A stretch of DNA of 64,000 bases from Pseudomonas putida. Lineage in GTDB: Bacteria; Pseudomonadota; Gammaproteobacteria; Pseudomonadales; Pseudomonadaceae. Where the stretch lies: contig NZ_JAETZZ010000001.1 of the NCBI RefSeq assembly GCF_022627325.1, forward strand, positions 372,001 through 436,000, read 5' to 3'. This document shows positions 27,213 through 37,476 of this stretch, one piece after another; the first letter of the stretch is position 1, and each line of letters begins with the position of its first letter. The position numbers and the translations under genes are program-made. A model generated the notes under the pieces. The model worked only from the letters and a program-made list of their open reading frames with translations, ran no database searches and was not told the origin of the DNA.

Positions 27213-28667
27213 TCAGAACCGCCAGAAGGCAGGCGCGACGAGCACCAGCACGGTGAGAATCTCGAGCCGGCCCAGCAGCATGCCGATGGTCAGCAGCCAC
27301 TTCGCAGCGTCCGGTAGCGAACTGAAGTTGCCCGCAGGCCCGATTACGCTGCCCAGGCCTGGCCCAACGTTGCACACAGCTGTCGCTGCGCCACTCAGGG
27401 CAGTGGTCCAGTCAAGGCCTATGAGGGTCAGGGCCAATGCGATCACCGCAATGGTCACGGAAAAGAAGAAGGAAAACGTCAGCAGTGAGCGCACGATTTC
27501 TTCATCGATGGGGTGACCATTGTATTTTTTCGAGATCATCGCCCGCGGATGAATCAGCTGTTTCAAACTGCTGACCAGCAGTGACGCGGCGACTTGAAAG
27601 CGGAATATTTTCAGTCCGCCGGCTGTGGAGCCCGAACATCCACCGACAAAAGTCAGATAGAAGAACAACAGCATGGCGAAGCTGCCCCAGAGCGTGTAGT
27701 CCCCTACCGCAACGCCGGTGGTCGTCACGATCGAAGTCACATTGACCGCCACGATGCGCAACGCATCCCACCACGAAAAGTCACTGTGCCAGCAGAGCCA
27801 GGTGCCCACGGTGACCCAGACGAACAGAAGAAAGCCGAGAAAGCCACGCACCTGATGGTCCTTGAACAGGACGCGCCGGTGGCCACGCAAGGTCGCCACA
27901 TACAAGGTAAAGGGCAGGCTTCCCAGAATCATGATCAGCACCGCGACCCAATGCACGGCTGGCTGAGTCCAGTGGCCAAGCGATGCATCGGACGTCGAGA
28001 ACCCACCCGTGGAGATCAGCGACATCGAATGATTGATGGCTTCGAAAGGGGTCATGCCGGCGGCCCACAGGGCCAAGGTACCGAGCGCGGTCAGCCCCAG
28101 GTAGATCAGCAGAATCATCTTTGCCGCGACGTGCGAGCGGGGTGTCACTTTGTCCGACCAGTCCGACGACTCGGTCTGGAACAGGCGCATGCCACCCACA
28201 CGCAGTAACGGCAGGATTGCGACGGCCATACCGATGAAGCCGATGCCCCCCAGCCAGTGCAACAGCGATCGCCACATCAGCAGGCCGGGCGATGCGCTGT
28301 CCAGGCCGGTTAGCACCGTCGAGCCTGTGGTGGTGATGCCCGACATGGTCTCGAAGAACGCATCGGTGTAGCTGATATGCCGGATGAACACCATGGGCAG
28401 GGCTGCGAACGCACAGACGATGACCCAGCTGGCTGTGGTCAGCATGTACATGTCTCGGGCCCTGAGTTGCGGCGCATCGGGTATGCCACGAGCCACCAGG
28501 GCTAGGCCTGCGCACAGGGCGATCAGGCTTGACCAAAGGAAGGCACCGAGGTCCTGGCTAAGGCCATACCACAGCAGCGTGGCCATGGGGATGACCATGC
28601 TGACCGCAAGGGTAATCAGGAATACGCCGACGATGAAGGCGATGAAGCGCAAAGCGGGGAGAGGCAT
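27213..28667 (-). CDS. trkH: Trk potassium uptake membrane subunit TrkH
   Basis: A 484-residue K+ channel-like membrane protein with the four selectivity-filter loops of the Trk/Ktr/HKT family visible in order: GITTTGSTVL, ISTGGFSTSD, VTTTGVAVGDY and CNVGPGLGSV. The partner TrkA is not in the window. The 260 bases upstream, up to the divergent fadH gene, hold no gene. Confidence 0.94.
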   Translation of the reverse strand: MPLPALRFIAFIVGVFLITLAVSMVIPMATLLWYGLSQDLGAFLWSSLIALCAGLALVARGIPDAPQLRARDMYMLTTASWVIVCAFAALPMVFIRHISYTDAFFETMSGITTTGSTVLTGLDSASPGLLMWRSLLHWLGGIGFIGMAVAILPLLRVGGMRLFQTESSDWSDKVTPRSHVAAKMILLIYLGLTALGTLALWAAGMTPFEAINHSMSLISTGGFSTSDASLGHWTQPAVHWVAVLIMILGSLPFTLYVATLRGHRRVLFKDHQVRGFLGFLLFVWVTVGTWLCWHSDFSWWDALRIVAVNVTSIVTTTGVAVGDYTLWGSFAMLLFFYLTFVGGCSGSTAGGLKIFRFQVAASLLVSSLKQLIHPRAMISKKYNGHPIDEEIVRSLLTFSFFFSVTIAVIALALTLIGLDWTTALSGAATAVCNVGPGLGSVIGPAGNFSSLPDAAKWLLTIGMLLGRLEILTVLVLVAPAFWRF

Positions 28668-28904
28668 TGAGCAAGCTCATAGGGGCAATGACGGGCAGTA
28701 TCGTCTGTAAGGGCAGGATGTCGAGTAAAAATGACGTAAAAAAGCTGAGCCATGTTACAGCAGGCGACGCGAGTCACGTCGCAGCCCTGGCTGTGCACTA
28801 TGATCAGTAATTTGTAAGTTTCGATCATTGAGCGCATTCAAACGGCTGTTTAATGTCGTGGGCAGATAAACGACGGGGCCCGCCGAGGCACCCGCATTCC
28901 GTGA

Positions 28905-30965
<2,061 letters not shown>

Positions 30966-30972
30966 GCCAGCC

Positions 30973-30991
30973 GGGGCCGCAAAGCGGCCCC
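30973..30991 (+). terminator. GC-rich hairpin after fadH
   Basis: Perfect 8-bp stem GGGGCCGC / GCGGCCCC with loop AAA, 7 bases after the fadH stop; no T-tract follows. It resembles the arm of the REP element at 43866 and may be a REP fragment acting as transcript end. Confidence 0.5.
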
Positions 30992-31036
30992 AGCTTTCCA
31001 CTGGTAGACTGGCGGCCTCGCATCAGGCACTCGAAC

Positions 31037-31936
31037 ATGTCTACCCGCTTCCATGACCTTCCCCAGGCGCCATTACAGCCCTTCGAGCTTGCTTGGCTGA
31101 AAAGCGCCGGCATTGATGCCGCCATCCTGCGCCTGGATCTGATCGACCCTTTGGTCAGCGGCAACAAGTGGTTCAAGCTGCGCCACCACCTGCTGCACGC
31201 TCACGCGTCGGGCGCCGCCGGGCTGATCAGCCTGGGCGGCAGCCATTCCAACCACCTCCATGCCCTGGCCGCTGCCGGCAAGCGCTTCGGTTTCGCCACC
31301 GTCGGCCTGTTGCGCGGCCATCCCCAGGACACCCCCACGGTGCTTGATCTGCAGGCGTTGGGGATGCAATTGCACTGGCTTGGCTACGCAGGCTACCGTG
31401 CCCGGCATGACGCCGGCTTCTGGGCACCCTGGCAAGCACGGTACCCCGGCTGGCACTGCATCCCCGAAGGCGGTGGCGGGCAGGCCGGTGCGCAGGGGTG
31501 TGCGTTGATCGTCGAGCAGGCCAAGGCCCAGTTGGGCACAGTGGGGTGGTCGGACTATGACGCCTGGTGGCTGGCCGCTGGCACCGGGACCACCCTGGCC
31601 GGCCTGGTGCTGGCCGAAGGCGGCGCGCACAGGGTGCATGGCGCCCTGGCAGTGCCCCTGGACCATGGTGTGCCCCAGACCATAACGGCGCTCGCCGGTA
31701 CGCGCGGCTACCAGTTGCACGAGGCTTGCCGAAAGGGGTTTGCCAGGCTCGACGATGAGCTGCTGGCGTTCATCGAAAACACCGAAGGCAGCACGGGGAT
31801 ACCTTTCGAGGCGCTCTACACCGGCAAGGCATTGATGGCCCTGCGTGCGCAGGCCGAGGCCGGGCTGTTCGAGCCTGGCACTCGCCTGATCTTCGTGCAC
31901 ACCGGTGGCCTGCAGGGCCGACGCGGTTACTTGTAG
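31037..31936 (+). CDS. PLP-dependent ACC deaminase/D-cysteine desulfhydrase family protein
   Basis: A 299-residue fold-type II PLP enzyme. The PLP lysine is in LVSGNKWFKLRHHL (Lys44), followed by SLGGSHSNHLHALAAAGKR and AGTGTTLAGLVL. The GGSHSNH segment matches the family signature. At ~300 residues it is shorter than true ACC deaminases (~338), so D-cysteine desulfhydrase or an uncharacterised activity is more likely. Its 3' end overlaps the convergent cytochrome b561 gene by 10 bases. Confidence 0.85.
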   Translation: MSTRFHDLPQAPLQPFELAWLKSAGIDAAILRLDLIDPLVSGNKWFKLRHHLLHAHASGAAGLISLGGSHSNHLHALAAAGKRFGFATVGLLRGHPQDTPTVLDLQALGMQLHWLGYAGYRARHDAGFWAPWQARYPGWHCIPEGGGGQAGAQGCALIVEQAKAQLGTVGWSDYDAWWLAAGTGTTLAGLVLAEGGAHRVHGALAVPLDHGVPQTITALAGTRGYQLHEACRKGFARLDDELLAFIENTEGSTGIPFEALYTGKALMALRAQAEAGLFEPGTRLIFVHTGGLQGRRGYL

Positions 31937-32472
31937 GGCAGCATGCGCAGCAGCGTGTTATCGCGCACGACGTAGTGGTGATAAAGCCCGGCCAGCGCGT
32001 GCAGGCCGATCAGCCAATACCCCCAGCTGCCTACGCGTTCATGCCAGCCCTTGATGAACTTGGCCAGGTCCGGGTTCGCGCCGATCAGATGTGGCAGCTC
32101 CAGGCCATAGAAGGGCACCGGCTTGTCGGCGGCGCTGAGGATCAGCCAGCCGGCCAGCGGCAAGCCGATCATCAACAGGTACAGCGCCAGGTGCATCAGG
32201 TGGGCAAGCCCGGTCTGCCAGGCGGGAGGCTTGGGCACAATGGGCGGCGCAGGGCGCACCAGGCGCACGGCCAGGCGCAGCCAGACCAGCATGAACACCG
32301 TCAGGCCGAGCATGAAGTGCAGGTCCTTCATCAGGTTGCGCTCGGCGCTGTCCTTGGGGAACAGGCCACGCAACTCGATGCAGGCGTAGACAGCAGCCAG
32401 CAGCACCAGCATTAGCCAGTGCAGGGCGATGGACAGGCGTGCGTAGTGGGGCGCGGGGCTGGATGAAGCCAT
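31927..32472 (-). CDS. Cytochrome b561 family protein
   Basis: A 181-residue four-helix membrane dihaem cytochrome. Helices lie at ~12-30, ~48-68, ~88-110 and ~145-165, with haem-ligand histidines in SIALHWLMLVLL, LHFMLGLTVFML and LIGLHALAGLYHHYV. Of the CybB type, proposed to oxidise ubiquinol or scavenge superoxide. Single gene, convergent with the PLP enzyme. Confidence 0.92.
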   Translation of the reverse strand: MASSSPAPHYARLSIALHWLMLVLLAAVYACIELRGLFPKDSAERNLMKDLHFMLGLTVFMLVWLRLAVRLVRPAPPIVPKPPAWQTGLAHLMHLALYLLMIGLPLAGWLILSAADKPVPFYGLELPHLIGANPDLAKFIKGWHERVGSWGYWLIGLHALAGLYHHYVVRDNTLLRMLPYK

Positions 32473-32598
32473 GGGTGGTCCTCGTCATCAGGTCGAAAGT
32501 GGCGCTCTTGGCGGCGCTCAGAGGTAACTGTAATCGTTGTTGGAATAAAATCGTTGCGCTGGGTCGATGAAATCGTGTTTGCGGCCTGGGCCGGCGAG

Positions 32599-33537
32599 TT
32601 ACCCGCGCAGGGCTAGGTGCGGCCAGCTGTCTGCCACCAGAAACACCCGAGCCACTTCCTGCCAATCGCCATGCGGGCCGGGTTCGAGCCTGACCAGCAT
32701 CTGTGCCGGTGCCTGCGGGTCAAGCAGCTCAAGCCATTGCGCGAACTGTGGCAGGGTCCAGACTTGATCGGCCTCGAACCTTGCCGGCGCCAGCCAGGCA
32801 TGGCGGGGCAGGGGCTGCCAGCGCTGCGCCTCGGCCATTGCCCAATCCCGCCGGCGCAACCACCGCCCACGCAGGTGCAGCGGGTTGGCCCCCTCAGGCG
32901 ATTCGGCGTGCCCGGGCCACGGATAGAATAGATACCCTGCCAGCCACAGGTGGGCCTGGACTTGGCCAATGCCCAGCCCGGCCAGCGCCTCACGGCTTTG
33001 CGCGTCGCCCGACATGGGCAACTGGTGCCCGGCCAGGTGCGCCAGCTTGGTGCCCAGCCGGTCATGGCAACCCGGCCCGAGCCACTGCGCTGGGTCATGG
33101 CCTTGGCCGTCCGTGGGCCCCAGGTAAAGCTTTATGGCCAGCTCCAGGTGGTGGGTACCGTCGGCGTCGCGCAGCACAATGTCCAACTCGCCCAGCGTGC
33201 GCCCACTGCTGCGGATCGCCAGGTTGGCCGCCAGCAGCTCGACACCAGGCGCCTGGCCCAGGGCGAACTGCCACAGGCCTTCGTAATAAAGGCCCAGGCG
33301 CCGGCTGGTGCTGTTTGCCAGCCACTCACGCAGGGGCTGGTCGTCGGCATCCAGCGCCTGTAGCCAGTCTTTGAGGCGCTGCGGTTCTGCCGCCCAGGCG
33401 CTGCCTGCCAGCGGATGGCGCTGAGGGCAGGGCGGTGTGCTCAGCAGCGGTGGCGACAGCAGCGTCCAGGCCAGGTCGCGCACGGCGGGGCGGCGCAATT
33501 GGCGAGGCAGGTCATGGAGTTCAGCGAAAGGCATCAT
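32599..33537 (-). CDS. DUF1853 family protein
   Basis: A 312-residue protein beginning MMPFAELHDLPRQLRRPAVR. The middle contains LGLYYEGLWQFAL, GELDIVLRDADGTHHLELAIKLYLG and LGPGCHDRLGTKLAHL, as in DUF1853. The pattern D-x(~12)-E-x-K (LDIVL...ELAIK) recalls PD-(D/E)XK nucleases; that is inference only. The frame is open 130 codons upstream, but that stretch is antisense to nadK. Divergent from nadK with 88 bases between starts. Confidence 0.8.
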   Translation of the reverse strand: MMPFAELHDLPRQLRRPAVRDLAWTLLSPPLLSTPPCPQRHPLAGSAWAAEPQRLKDWLQALDADDQPLREWLANSTSRRLGLYYEGLWQFALGQAPGVELLAANLAIRSSGRTLGELDIVLRDADGTHHLELAIKLYLGPTDGQGHDPAQWLGPGCHDRLGTKLAHLAGHQLPMSGDAQSREALAGLGIGQVQAHLWLAGYLFYPWPGHAESPEGANPLHLRGRWLRRRDWAMAEAQRWQPLPRHAWLAPARFEADQVWTLPQFAQWLELLDPQAPAQMLVRLEPGPHGDWQEVARVFLVADSWPHLALRG

Positions 33538-33625
33538 GCTGCGAGCATAGCCGGTTTGCCGCTGCCTGGTCGTTTCGCCCATAATCGCGGCATAGTCACC
33601 CGCCGCAGAGCCTTGCAGGAGCCCC

Positions 33626-34516
33626 ATGGAGCAATTTCGCAATATCGGTATCATCGGCCGCCTTGGCAGCTCGCAGGTGCTCGACACCATTCGCCGACTG
33701 AAAAAATTCCTCATCGAGCGCCACCTGCACGTGATCCTCGAGGACACCATTGCCGAAGTGCTGCCTGGCCACGGCCTGCAGACTTCCACACGCAAGCTGT
33801 TGGGCGAAGTCTGTGACCTGGTCATCGTCGTCGGCGGTGACGGTAGCCTGCTCGGCGCCGCCCGTGCTTTGGCCCGGCACAACATCCCGGTCCTGGGGAT
33901 CAACCGCGGCAACCTGGGCTTTCTCACCGATATCCGCCCGGACGAGCTGGAAGAAAAGGTCGCCGCAGTGCTCGACGGCCACTACCTGGTGGAAAACCGC
34001 TTCCTGCTTCAAGCCGAGGTGCGCCGCCACCACGAGGCCATCGGCCAGGGCGATGCGCTCAATGATGTGGTGCTGCACCCGGGCAAGTCGACGCGGATGA
34101 TCGAGTTCGAGATCTACATCGACGGCCAGTTCGTCTGCAGCCAGAAGGCCGACGGCCTGATCGTCGCCACCCCGACCGGCTCGACCGCCTACGCGCTGTC
34201 GGCTGGCGGCCCGATCATGCACCCCAAGCTCGACGCCATCGTCATCGTGCCCATGTACCCGCACACCCTGTCCGGCCGCCCGATCGTGGTCGACGGCAAC
34301 AGCGAGCTGAAGATCGTGGTGTCCAAGGACCTGCAGATCTACCCGCAGGTATCCTGTGACGGCCAGAACCACTTCACCTGTGCCCCCGGCGATACCATCA
34401 CCGTGAGCAAGAAACCGCAGAAACTGCGCCTGATCCACCCGCTGGGCCACAACTACTACGAGGTCTGCCGCACCAAGCTCGGTTGGGGCAGCCGCTTGGG
34501 GGGCAGGGACGACTGA
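33626..34516 (+). CDS. nadK: NAD kinase
   Basis: ATP-dependent phosphorylation of NAD to NADP. The 296 residues contain the kinase glycine motif VVGGDGSLLGAAR (70-80), the NAD-binding TPTGSTAYALSAGGPI and the C-terminal PLGHNYYEVCRTKLGW. Its stop shares a base with the start of the phosphatase gene. It heads a six-gene plus-strand run ending at pepN. Confidence 0.97.
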   Translation: MEQFRNIGIIGRLGSSQVLDTIRRLKKFLIERHLHVILEDTIAEVLPGHGLQTSTRKLLGEVCDLVIVVGGDGSLLGAARALARHNIPVLGINRGNLGFLTDIRPDELEEKVAAVLDGHYLVENRFLLQAEVRRHHEAIGQGDALNDVVLHPGKSTRMIEFEIYIDGQFVCSQKADGLIVATPTGSTAYALSAGGPIMHPKLDAIVIVPMYPHTLSGRPIVVDGNSELKIVVSKDLQIYPQVSCDGQNHFTCAPGDTITVSKKPQKLRLIHPLGHNYYEVCRTKLGWGSRLGGRDD

Positions 34517-35487
34517 TGTTCGATCCGGCGCGAAGTTTCGACATCATCGGTGACGTGCATGGCTGTGCGCTGACCCTCGAACGCCTGCTCGACACCCTCG
34601 GCTACAAGCGTGTCGGCGGCGTCTGGTGCCACCCGCGGCGTCAGGCGCTGTTCCTCGGCGACATCGTCGACCGCGGCCCGCGTATCCGCGAGGCGCTGCA
34701 CATCGTCCACGACATGGTCGAGGCCGGCCAGGCCTTCTGCATCATGGGCAACCATGAGTACAACGCCCTGGGCTGGGTAACCCCGGCGCTGCCCGGCAGC
34801 GGCAAGGCCTATGTGCGCGAGCACACCCCGCGCCACGCCCGCCTGATCGACGAGACCCTGACCCAGTTCGCCCACCACCCCGGTGACTGGCACGATTTTC
34901 TGCAGTGGTTCTACGACATGCCGCTGTTCCTCGACGCCGGGCGGTTCCGCCTGGTGCATGCCTGCTGGGACCCGCGGCTGATCGACCCGTTGCGCCAGCA
35001 ATACCCGGACGGGCGCATCGACGAGCACTTCATCCAGGCCTCGGCCGTGCCCGGCAGCTTCGCCTCCACGGTCTGCAACCGTCTGTTGCGCGGCACCGAC
35101 ATGCGCCTGCCGGACGGCCTGACACTGACCGGCGGCGATGGCCTGACCCGCGCCTTCTTCCGGACCAAGTTCTGGGAAGAAGACCCGAAGACCTACGGCG
35201 ATATCGTCTTTCAACCTGACGCGCTGCCCGATGAGGTCGCCCGCACGCCGCTCAGCCACACCGAGAAGAATGCCTTGCTACGCTATGGCGAAGAGGAGCC
35301 GCTGCTGTTCGTCGGCCATTACTGGCGCAGCGGCCGCCCGGCACCGATCCGCCCCAACCTGGCCTGCCTGGACTACAGTGCGGTGCTGTACGGCAAGCTG
35401 GCGGCCTATCGGCTGGATGATGAAACCCGGATCGACCCGCACAAGTTCGTCTGGGTCGACGTCGATCGACCGCAGGCCAATCAATGA
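34516..35487 (+). CDS. Metallophosphoesterase (PrpE/ApaH-like)
   Basis: A 323-residue calcineurin-type phosphoesterase with all metal-site motifs near the N-terminus: DIIGDVHGCALTLERLL, LFLGDIVDRGP and IMGNHEYNAL, plus a later VGHYW histidine. Related to PrpE/ApaH and serine/threonine phosphatases; the nucleotide or phosphoprotein substrate is not evident. The ATG overlaps the nadK stop by one base, and its own stop overlaps the rhomboid start by four. Confidence 0.9.
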   Translation: MFDPARSFDIIGDVHGCALTLERLLDTLGYKRVGGVWCHPRRQALFLGDIVDRGPRIREALHIVHDMVEAGQAFCIMGNHEYNALGWVTPALPGSGKAYVREHTPRHARLIDETLTQFAHHPGDWHDFLQWFYDMPLFLDAGRFRLVHACWDPRLIDPLRQQYPDGRIDEHFIQASAVPGSFASTVCNRLLRGTDMRLPDGLTLTGGDGLTRAFFRTKFWEEDPKTYGDIVFQPDALPDEVARTPLSHTEKNALLRYGEEEPLLFVGHYWRSGRPAPIRPNLACLDYSAVLYGKLAAYRLDDETRIDPHKFVWVDVDRPQANQ

Positions 35488-36362
35488 ATATCGTCGAAGT
35501 GATACGCCTGCCGCTGTCGGTCGACCTCAGCGGCTTCGTCCACCTGTTGCAGCGCCTGCAGGTGCCGCACCGGGTCAGCGAAGAAGGCGAGGTGCAGGTG
35601 CTCTGGGCCCCGGAAACCATGGCTGAAGATGTTCTTCAGCTGTACCAGCGCTACCCTGACGGCAATGCTGATGTCGAGCTTGCACAGCCGCCTGTGGGCG
35701 CTGGCTCGCCGGCGAAAGGGCCGACCCTGGCCGAGCAGGCGAAAGCCTGCAAGGTAACCGCCGCCGTCCTTTTCCTGTGCCTGATCGTCGCCGGCCTGAC
35801 CGGCCTGGGCGATAACCTCACCACCATCAGCTGGTTCACCTTCCTCGACTACCGCGTCCAAGGTGACTACCTGCACTTCACCCCGCTGGCCCAAGGCCTC
35901 GCCGAAGGCCAATGGTGGCGCCTGGTGTCGCCGATGCTGCTGCACTTCGGCGTATTGCACCTGGCCATGAACGGCATGTGGTACTGGGAACTGGGCAAGC
36001 GCATCGAACTGCGCCAGGGCCCTTGGGCGCTGGCTGGCCTGACCTTGCTGTTCAGCCTGGTATCCAACCTTGCCCAGCACTACACCAGTGGCCCGAGCCT
36101 GTTCGGCGGCCTGTCCGGGGTGCTGTACGGCTTGCTCGGGCATGTCTGGCTGTACCAGTGGCTGGCGCCCAACCCACACTTCAGCCTGCCCAAGGGCGTG
36201 CTGGTGATGATGCTCATCTGGCTGGTCATTTGCCTGACCGGTGTGGTCGGCCAACTCGGTTTTGGCCAGATCGCCAACGCCGCGCACGTCGGCGGGCTGC
36301 TCATCGGATGCCTGACGGGCCTCTTGGGTGGTGCGCTGGCGCGGCGTAAACTGTCCGCTTGA
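35484..36362 (+). CDS. Rhomboid family intramembrane serine protease (GlpG-like)
   Basis: A 292-residue GlpG-type rhomboid: N-terminal cytoplasmic NRho-like domain (~1-80), then six membrane helices. Catalytic Ser211 in GGLSGVLYGLLGH and His268 in NAAHVGGLLIG, with Asn163 of the HFGVLHLAMNGMW stretch completing the oxyanion site. Starts inside the phosphatase stop (ATGA). Substrates unknown. Confidence 0.93.
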   Translation: MNIVEVIRLPLSVDLSGFVHLLQRLQVPHRVSEEGEVQVLWAPETMAEDVLQLYQRYPDGNADVELAQPPVGAGSPAKGPTLAEQAKACKVTAAVLFLCLIVAGLTGLGDNLTTISWFTFLDYRVQGDYLHFTPLAQGLAEGQWWRLVSPMLLHFGVLHLAMNGMWYWELGKRIELRQGPWALAGLTLLFSLVSNLAQHYTSGPSLFGGLSGVLYGLLGHVWLYQWLAPNPHFSLPKGVLVMMLIWLVICLTGVVGQLGFGQIANAAHVGGLLIGCLTGLLGGALARRKLSA

Positions 36363-36375
36363 TTTAGGAGACGCT

Positions 36376-36636
36376 ATGTCCACGTTCGCGCAAATGATCG
36401 AAAACATCACGCCGGAAATCTACGAAAGCCTGAAAACGGCCGTGGAGATCGGCAAATGGTCCGATGGCCGCAAGCTCACCCCCGAGCAGAAGGAGCTGTC
36501 GCTGCAGGCGGTGATCGCCTGGGAGATGAAGAACCTGCCAGAAGACCAGCGTACCGGCTACATGGGGCCTCAGGAGTGCGCATCGAAGTCTGCGCCGATC
36601 CCTAACATTCTGTTCAAGTCGGACTCGGTACATTGA
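36376..36636 (+). CDS. YeaC family protein (DUF1315)
   Basis: An 86-residue cytoplasmic protein: MSTFAQMIENITPEIYESLK ...VEIGKWSDGRKLTPEQKELSLQ, matching DUF1315/YeaC. TAGGAGACGCT upstream of ATG 36376 fixes the start. Function unknown; here it is joined to a DUF2797 gene, as seen widely in gammaproteobacteria. Confidence 0.9.
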   Translation: MSTFAQMIENITPEIYESLKTAVEIGKWSDGRKLTPEQKELSLQAVIAWEMKNLPEDQRTGYMGPQECASKSAPIPNILFKSDSVH

Positions 36637-37463
36637 TCGAACTCGCTCGTGGCTCATTGAGCAAGATGGCGGTAAGCCTGGAAGCACCCGTGGTGCAGTA
36701 CAGTTTTCGCCTGGATGACACCCAGGTGGCGGTCAACCCGCTGATCGGCCAGACCCTGCGCCTGCATTACCTCGGCGCCATTCACTGCAGCCATTGCGGC
36801 AAACGCACCAAGACCAGCTTCAGCCAGGGTTACTGCTACCCCTGCATGACCAAGCTGGCCCAGTGCGACATGTGCATCATGGCGCCGGAACGCTGCCACT
36901 ACGACGCCGGCACCTGCCGCGAGCCGTCCTGGGGCGAGCAGTTCTGCATGACCGATCACGTGGTCTACCTGGCCAACTCGTCCGGGGTCAAGGTTGGCAT
37001 CACCCGCGCTACGCAGTTGCCCACCCGCTGGCTTGACCAGGGGGCGAGCCAGGCGCTGCCGATCATGCGTGTGGCGACCCGCCAGCAATCGGGCCTGGTC
37101 GAAGACGTATTGCGCAGCCAGGTGCCGGACCGCACCAACTGGCGCGCGCTGCTCAAGGGCGATGCCGAAGTGCTCGACCTGGTGGCCATTCGCGAGCAGA
37201 TCTTCGATGCCTGCGCCGATGGCCTGCGCGATCTGCAGGCGCGCTTCGGCCTGCAGGCGATCCAGCCGCTGCCCGATGCCGAAGTGGTGCACATGAAATA
37301 CCCGGTCCATGCCTACCCGAAAAAGATCGTCAGTTTCAACCTCGACAAGGACCCGGTGGTGGAAGGCACGCTGCTGGGCATCAAGGGGCAGTACCTGATC
37401 TTCGATACCGGCGTGATCAATATTCGCAAGTACACGGCCTACCAGATGGCCGTGCTCCAGTAA
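36633..37463 (+). CDS. DUF2797 zinc-cluster protein
   Basis: A 276-residue protein with a cysteine-rich N-terminal block (CSHCGKRTKTSF...CYPCMTKLAQCDMC... CHYDAGTC), probably two zinc sites. It is followed by a stretch, HVVYLANSSGVKVGITRATQ and TRWLDQGASQALPIM, that looks like a GIY-YIG nuclease fold (VVY for GIY, VGI for YIG). The start is uncertain: TTG 36633 overlaps the yeaC stop, ATG 36666 is the first methionine, and neither has a good ribosome-binding site. Stops 13 bases before pepN. Biochemical role unknown. Confidence 0.85.
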   Translation: MIELARGSLSKMAVSLEAPVVQYSFRLDDTQVAVNPLIGQTLRLHYLGAIHCSHCGKRTKTSFSQGYCYPCMTKLAQCDMCIMAPERCHYDAGTCREPSWGEQFCMTDHVVYLANSSGVKVGITRATQLPTRWLDQGASQALPIMRVATRQQSGLVEDVLRSQVPDRTNWRALLKGDAEVLDLVAIREQIFDACADGLRDLQARFGLQAIQPLPDAEVVHMKYPVHAYPKKIVSFNLDKDPVVEGTLLGIKGQYLIFDTGVINIRKYTAYQMAVLQ

Positions 37464-37476
37464 AAAGGACCTGCAC

